NCBI RefSeq assembly: GCF_026151205.1
Contig: NC_087077.1
Span: 11,632,983 to 11,696,982 of the forward strand
DNA from: Bolinopsis microptera
Lineage: Eukaryota; Ctenophora; Tentaculata; Lobata; Bolinopsidae
Direction: 5' to 3'
Length of the DNA: 64,000 nt
In this document: positions 58,297 through 64,000 of the stretch, in pieces
Numbering within the stretch: the stretch's first letter is position 1
Layout: each line of letters begins with the position of its first letter
Position numbers and translations under genes: made by a program
Notes under the pieces: model-generated
Databases searched by the model: none
The model's input: the letters and a program-made list of their open reading frames with translations, nothing else
Told to the model about the DNA's origin: nothing

Positions 58297-58396
58297 NNNN
58301 NNNNNNNNNNNNNNNNNNNNNNNNNNNNNNNNNNNNNNNNNNNNNNNNNNNNNNNNNNNNNNNNNNNNNNNNNNNNNNNNNNNNNNNNNNNNNNNN
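58297..58396. other. Assembly gap (100 N)
   Basis: Exactly 100 Ns, the conventional size for a scaffold join of unknown length. Sequence to the left is corrupted, to the right clean. Confidence 0.99.
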
Positions 58397-59623
58397 GGTA
58401 TTCAAATGCAGCGATGATTTTACGATCTGTGACTCTCGTAATATAAATTGTAATATAAATCAGAAATTTTGTTACACTCACTGAATATCACCAAAAAGTT
58501 ATGTCTAACCGAATCTGCTTTTGATGTATTTATCACCCTCAAATTAATTGGTGCAATTTGCCCTCATCTTGAAGAGGTTTACATTGGGCTGATGAACAAT
58601 TGAGGGTAAATAGTAGCATTCTTGTTGTATTTCAACTTTTATCTGTTTTGTTAATGTTTGGTATTGACGTTGTGAAATTTTAGATATGCACCCTTTAAGA
58701 TTTAGAAAACATTAAGCTATTAAGCAAGCAAATTATAATGGCTCTAACCTGACTGCTCACCCTAACTTGATCACGTGACTTTGGATTCTACATGGTATTC
58801 TCTTAGTTAGAATCTACCCCAACCGTATAGTAACCTTTAAACCATATCAGGGAACAAATGAATTTGAGTTCCACTAGGTGGCAACTGTGTGGTAACTAGT
58901 GTAAGGACGGAAAAGGTGTTCTTTAGTCCGTGCCATCACAAGGTGTCGAGTCTCCGTGCTTATTTGAGGCTCCAGCCTAGCTACTGCTAGACTAATGGCT
59001 ATGCATCCACAGGGCTTGGTTCCTATAGACCGGTTACGACCTTTAATTTCAATTCACAAAATCATTCACAATTTCATTAATAATTCAGTTGTAATGACCG
59101 GATTCGGTCTTATTTGGAATATTTTGTTATACTTTTGGGTCATCGTGTCAAGCACGAATTTACTTGAGTTACTTTCAATCACATGACACATGCTAGACTG
59201 ATAGTTTCAGTTCCAGCTAATTAGACGATTGAGAGACGGTAATTTGAGGATGTTGGGATAAACCTACCAACATAATGGCAAATATATTAAGAAATGGTTA
59301 CTATAAAACAAAGGTGCTGAACGCTCCTTCGGTATTTTAGATGGTGATGGAATTGGAAAAAGGAGTGTAATGCAGTTTCCGACACTAACTGGGGCGTGCA
59401 GCGGTTATTGATTAGTCGGAGGGAGTTTAAAGCTAGCCGCTAGGGTTTCTAATAAATGGTGTTCAGGGATTCATAGGTAGGAAGTTCCACTTCCACTTCG
59501 ATGGTCAGGGGGATATAGGGACTTTGGTGTGGAAACGTGCAGGGTATAGGCCGTCTTCACAACTAGGTGGTAACTAGGTGGTAACTAGGTGGTAGCTAGG
59601 TGGTAACTAGGTGGTTATAACTA
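58397..59623. other. No gene seen; short tandem repeat
   Basis: Clean AT-rich DNA without a domain. TAACTAGGTGGT (12 bp) is repeated about five times at 59,562-59,615. Confidence 0.5.
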
Positions 59624-60113
59624 CAGTGGCGTAACGTAGGGCCCCGCTGACCCCGCTGTGCGGGAGGGGGGGGTGCATCTTAGGGGGTCGCCAAATCGAG
59701 TCGTTTGAATGCGGGACAATTTTGAAAAACCTAACTGAGGTACTAGCAAAACTGCGCGTTTTGCTCTAGAAACACACTTTTTTTAGAGATTTTACCGGCG
59801 TATCCTCTAAAATCACCTAATTTGTCCAATTTATTATTTAACTGAGGGGCGCCAAAAGGGGAGGGGGCGCCAACAGGGGGGCGCTTTTTCGGTGGGGGGG
59901 GCAGCAAAATATACTTTACCTCGGCCAACGTTTGTTCGACACAAAAAAATATTTGGGGGTACAAAAAGCTCCAGAGTCCAGGGGCGCTAAAAAAGACCTG
60001 ACTTTTTAAAAAAAAGTTATATATTTTTAAGGACAGGAAAAATTGTATAGGTGCGCCAAAAAGGCTCAGCGGAGGGGGGGCGGGGGTCACCAAATGGAAA
60101 CGTTACGCAATTG
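59624..60113. mobile_element. 490-bp hAT-like MITE
   Basis: The left end CAGTGGCGTAACGT and the complement of the right end CAATTGCGTAACGT form a 14-bp TIR with two mismatches. Next to the left end is GGCCCCGCTGACCCCGCTGT and a G run, shared with 34,995-35,030. No convincing 8-bp target duplication. Non-coding. Confidence 0.55.
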
Positions 60114-61641
60114 ATTAATGAGGACTATAGGAGACGTATATCTGATCAGTATCATATATATATATATATAAGTCAAACCTGCCCAAGCTATAAGAGAGCC
60201 ATGGCAGGGCCAGCAGGTAAAGCCCGGACCAAAACACACTGAACCGACTAGGTATATAAAATAACAATATGTAAATAATAGAAATTATAATAAAGGTATA
60301 TAGATAATAGAAAGGAGGGACAAACCGGGGCCCCTCCACGGGCCGAAGAGTATGAAGTTCCTGCTATGTTGGGAGTCCTCCTTTTCTTATTTATTGGGGG
60401 AGGGCGAGAACTTAGGAGGGCCTATCTTGACTTCTTTAGATGGGTATAATGGTTCATGTCCTGTGTATTAAATGGGTTACGGGAATCTTTTATACAGAGT
60501 GCAAGTCATTATTACAAAACGACCTATGAGAGACCTTGGTGAATCTAGAAGGATCGGGGTGAGTGGTATTGGAACATCTCCCCCTATAGTCATCAGCATT
60601 AGATATAAAAACGGGGTCCGTCGGCTGGTAGCTAAAGTAACTGACCATTAGATTCAGCATGACTCTATGTACTGCAGTTGCTAAGCACCGTGCAGTTGCT
60701 AAGCACCGTGCTGGCGGCCAAGCAGAGAAAAGGTATGCCTGGAACCGCTTAATATATCAGCTAAGGAGGTTAAAAGCAGTCTAGATACTTCGGAGTAACA
60801 GTAAATTAAAGTATAAGTTTAGTTTCGGAAATGCAAGGGTGTGGAATAAACCTTTATTTTAATAATGAAATTTTTGATCACGTTTTTCCTTGATCAGTAT
60901 CATTTGGAAGATTCTACTTGATTACTGAGAACCCTATTTAAGTATTTCTAACTACAGGCGCGAAGGAATCAAAATCTTTCCCGTTCTTTATTTTTACTGT
61001 TTAACAGATCTTACTCATATGAACATCTTTTTTGGCCGTAGCCTTAGGCTAAGGCTTCCACCAAGCTTGCAAGTCTTCTAAAAACTAAATGCCATGATAC
61101 GTAATAACAGAATATTTTGATGGTTTCACCACAATGATAATCCCCCTAATTACTAATTGTTGTAATCGTCATCACACCAGTTACTTCTACTCGGTACATA
61201 CGGTGCAGTTTCTTGTTGTGGGTCAATACTGTTGCTTTCAGGATGTACTATTTGTATTTTTATTGTATATGATAATTTCGTTTAACTACAGAGGGGGGGG
61301 GGGGGGCAAAATTCAGTGTGCAAACGTTGGCCTTAATAGCTCAGTCGCTGAGTGCCCAATTAAAATAATTCTTTCTGGTATGACTTACTACCACCACTGG
61401 TCCGATGAATTTGACAAATCGAAAAATATTCGTGTTAATTTTTTTCAAATGAAGGTAACTTATTGCATTTATTTGATAGTTTGGATAATCGGATCGAGCT
61501 AAAGTTTATTGAATTGTGTTTGGCCATTCGAATTACGTTTGTCCTGAAAAAATTAGAGTTGTAGCTTCTCGGATGACGAGTTTATTCATTATGTGTGATC
61601 AGGTGATTGGTTTACCTAATCACGTGATTAGATGACCCCCC
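60114..61641. other. No gene seen
   Basis: Contains an (AT)n run at about 60,157-60,170, a duplicated CAGTTGCTAAGCACCGTG (60,675-60,710) and a G run at about 61,292-61,306. No domain. Confidence 0.4.
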
Positions 61642-61645
61642 TTAA

Positions 61646-62663
61646 GGGGCATACAACAAACCTGTCCAGACCAAATGACCTCATAGGTGCAGTTCAGTGA
61701 CCTTCTAGCGCACCGTTTCCACACCAAAAAAAATTATTTTGAGAATACCAATTTTTGTAATCGAGCATTTCCTGGTTAAGAGTGCAATTTTCGGAAAAAA
61801 TAATTTGTTGGTTGAGACGCTATAAGTTTATTATTTCTTGCGGTATCGGATTGAAATTTTGCTCGCCGTTTATTCAAATCTATTTCAAGGTGTGTGTAAA
61901 ATCTTGATATCGTATCTAAAAAGGCTGGTGTGTTATGAATTTTTAAAGTCAAAAAGCTAAAATTGTAGTTGTACTTGGCTTTGCAGATAAAAAATCACAT
62001 TTTCTCCCATAACTTCAAAGGGAAGCATTTTAGGATGTTTTGCTGTTCATAACTCATATATAAATGTGCTAGTTGCTGTTATTTTGCGCCCTAAAAAAGT
62101 CACTAGCACATTCCTATCAAAATTTTAGAAAAATCAGTAAATATTAAAAACGAAAAATGTGCCTAAATTTGTTGTTTGGCTTTGAGGTCCAATAGATCTG
62201 AAGATAAATGAGTAAAACATTTTTTAGGGCATCAAAAACTTCGCCAGAATTCAAGAACAATTTGTTGTCAGGCGGCAAATCAATCCGATCTTCTCTGACT
62301 GACTTTTTGTTAAAGTAAGCCTGAAAAGGACAATTTTAGCTTTTTGACTTTAAAAATTCATAACACACCAGCCTTTTTAGATACGATATCAAGATTTTAC
62401 ACACACCTTGAAATAGATTTGAATAAACGGCGGGCAAAATTTCAATTCGATACCGCAAGAAATAATAAACTTATAGCCTCTCAACCAAAAAATTATTTTT
62501 TCCGAAAATTGCACTCTTAACCAGAAAATGCTCGATTACAAAAAAATTTATTCTCAAAATAATTTTTTTGGTGTGACCGAAACGGTGCGCTAGAAGGTCA
62601 CTGAACTGCCTATGAGGTCATTTGGTCTGGACGGCACAAACCACTGTTTTGGTGTATGCCCCC
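61646..62663. mobile_element. 1.0-kb fold-back MITE with TTAA target duplication
   Basis: TTAA lies at 61,642-61,645 and 62,664-62,667. The inverted ends start GGGGCATACA, and the arms match over about 320 bp (61,646-61,967 with 62,330-62,663), sharing CCAGACCAAATGACCTCATA and ACACACCAGCCTTTTTAGAT. The ~360-bp centre is non-coding. TTAA is the target of piggyBac and Kolobok elements, so it was probably moved by one of those. Confidence 0.8.
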
Positions 62664-62667
62664 TTAA

Positions 62668-63530
62668 CCACCCCGTTAAACATTATAGGAATTTCCAATT
62701 AAGTTGTCGTGTCACGGTGTCACATAATCACCCAGTCAAACTTGTTAACGAGATAGTAGATACACAAAACGCTTGATAACTTCGTCATTTCTAATCCATT
62801 TAATAATCTACCGTCTGAAAAGAGACGGTTCAGCATGTTGAGAGAGAACAATATAGGTGGGTGTTTTAATATTGAATGGGCGTGGTCTAAAATATTTGAA
62901 TTTTCAAATTTTGGCGACGGAATCCTCGAACAGTATGGTACAGTATGCCATTTGCAAAGCAACAACTCTCAAATATAAAACACGGTGGAGGTAATGGTAT
63001 AACTCTAAGTCTTAACGTTTGCACACTGACTTTTGGCCCCCCGCCAAAAACTTATGTTTATTGATTCTAATTGTGCATTTTTTTTTCTACCGTACAAATG
63101 CTACCTTAGATCGGACTTAATTTGAACGGACTTTCGTGGATCGTTAAATGATTTATTTTTAATACTGCAAACATTAAACAATATGCCTTTCATGATCATT
63201 TATCAATATGCTCAGCTACAAGTCAACATAATAACGTTAACATAGTTAAAGATATGTAACTGTGATATAACTATATAAGAGGATAATGCTAATTAATAAT
63301 TTCTGAACAATCAAAATGTTATAAATTATATGTTTTAATGTACCAATATGCTTATGCATACAATAAACAAATGGATGGACTTTGATTTGGACGGACATTG
63401 AATGAACAGATTTTATTTAAACGGACAATACAAAGTCCTCTAGCAAGACGTTTCCCACCAAGTATTAATAAAATCAAAAATAAGGTAATCCATAATATAT
63501 GATATAGTGCTATATATTATATAGCCAGTG
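62668..63530. other. No gene seen
   Basis: AT-rich; ACGGACATT-type motifs at 63,397 and 63,421 recall those left of the gap (58,095-58,235). Confidence 0.4.
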
Positions 63531-63665
63531 CTTGACCGGGATCCCGGCCCCGGATACGGCCGGGGTTCGTGTTTTCTCCCCGGCCCCAGTTAATTTGTTT
63601 TTGAAATCCCGGCCCGGCCCCGGTTAGTTCACCCTAATCCCGCCCCGGCCCCGGCTTTTTAGAGA
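63531..63665. repeat. GC-rich CCCGGCCCCGG repeat end
   Basis: After CAGTGCTTGACCGGGATCCC come several CCCGGCCCCGG units in otherwise AT-rich DNA. The CAG start hints at a hAT-type end; the other end is not in the window. Confidence 0.4.
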
Positions 63666-64000
63666 ATTTTTGCCGGGATTTTGCCTGATAATGTTTTATT
63701 TTTAGTTGCCATTTCCAGCTTAAATATTCGAAAATTTTGTTCCTCAATTTACAGATTTTATCACTGAAATTGGTGATGTTGAAAGTGAAACAACACATAT
63801 GGCTGAAAAAAATGGAAAGCAGGTAAAATTATATAGGTAATTATAATTACGAGGCCAAAATCACAATCAAAATGACAGCAACGATTAATCAACACTGTCA
63901 CTCATGATCTCAACATCGCGGATGTCTCATCATCGTTGATTATCAAATCGGAGATAACTGGAGGTGGTAGTTGCTGGCTGTTGGGTGATGAGAATTCAGG

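Noticed and set aside
61325-61360. tRNA-like TAGCTCAGTCGCTGAG
   Set aside because: Resembles box A, but no box B or cloverleaf follows; chance or a decayed SINE head.

Overview
The window is nuclear DNA from an AT-rich animal genome, most likely an aquatic invertebrate; the species cannot be fixed from sequence alone. Evidence for this: spliced genes with GT-AG introns, a PHD-finger CR1-type LINE, tRNA-derived SINEs, many small terminal-inverted-repeat (TIR) elements, and a TTAGGG-type array, which is the usual telomere repeat of non-arthropod animals. Gene density is very low; repeats dominate.

The main architecture is an imperfect giant palindrome. Arm A (about 1-17,390, + orientation) is matched in reverse by arm B (about 24,940-38,016). 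Reading arm A left to right it holds: the 3' end of an ankyrin-repeat gene (1-575); a nest of small TIR elements with telomere-like AACCCT stretches (about 1,270-2,990); a poly-C/mobile-block region (3,409-3,583); a retroelement protein fragment (about 4,160-4,690); a LINE present only in arm A (4,893-11,833), itself split by a 2.8 kb fold-back element (7,272-10,046); a SINE; a SKA3-like kinetochore gene of two coding exons (13,756-15,352); a 16-bp minisatellite; and a candidate 60-codon first exon (16,301-16,480). Arm B repeats this order on the minus strand (exon 25,823-26,002; SKA3-like 28,225-29,818; ankyrin gene 37,442-39,847), with its own private insertions. Each arm serves as the empty-site control for insertions in the other, so target duplications of 5, 7-8, 8, 9 and 10 bp can be read directly.

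Between the arms lie a G-depleted low-complexity tract (about 17,400-18,450), a corrupted third copy of the SKA3 3' end and downstream DNA (18,467-20,990), a polypurine tract, minisatellites, and two exons of an unidentified minus-strand gene (22,926-23,297).

Right of arm B come a long pure GGA repeat (42,604-43,193), a TIR-bounded element carrying about 250 bp of TTAGGG/TCAGGG repeats (44,544-46,009), and a second corrupted stretch (about 48,500-58,296). This stretch includes a degraded third copy of the ankyrin gene flanked by two copies of the 47,457-48,990 sequence, and it ends at a 100-N scaffold gap (58,297-58,396). The last 5.6 kb holds two TIR elements (59,624-60,113; 61,646-62,663) and a GC-rich repeat end, with no recognised gene.

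The two SKA3-like copies are both open and differ at about 11 of 474 residues. That fits either a real inverted duplication or two divergent haplotypes joined head to head by the assembler; the corrupted sequence at the centre favours caution. The genes do not form an obvious functional unit.
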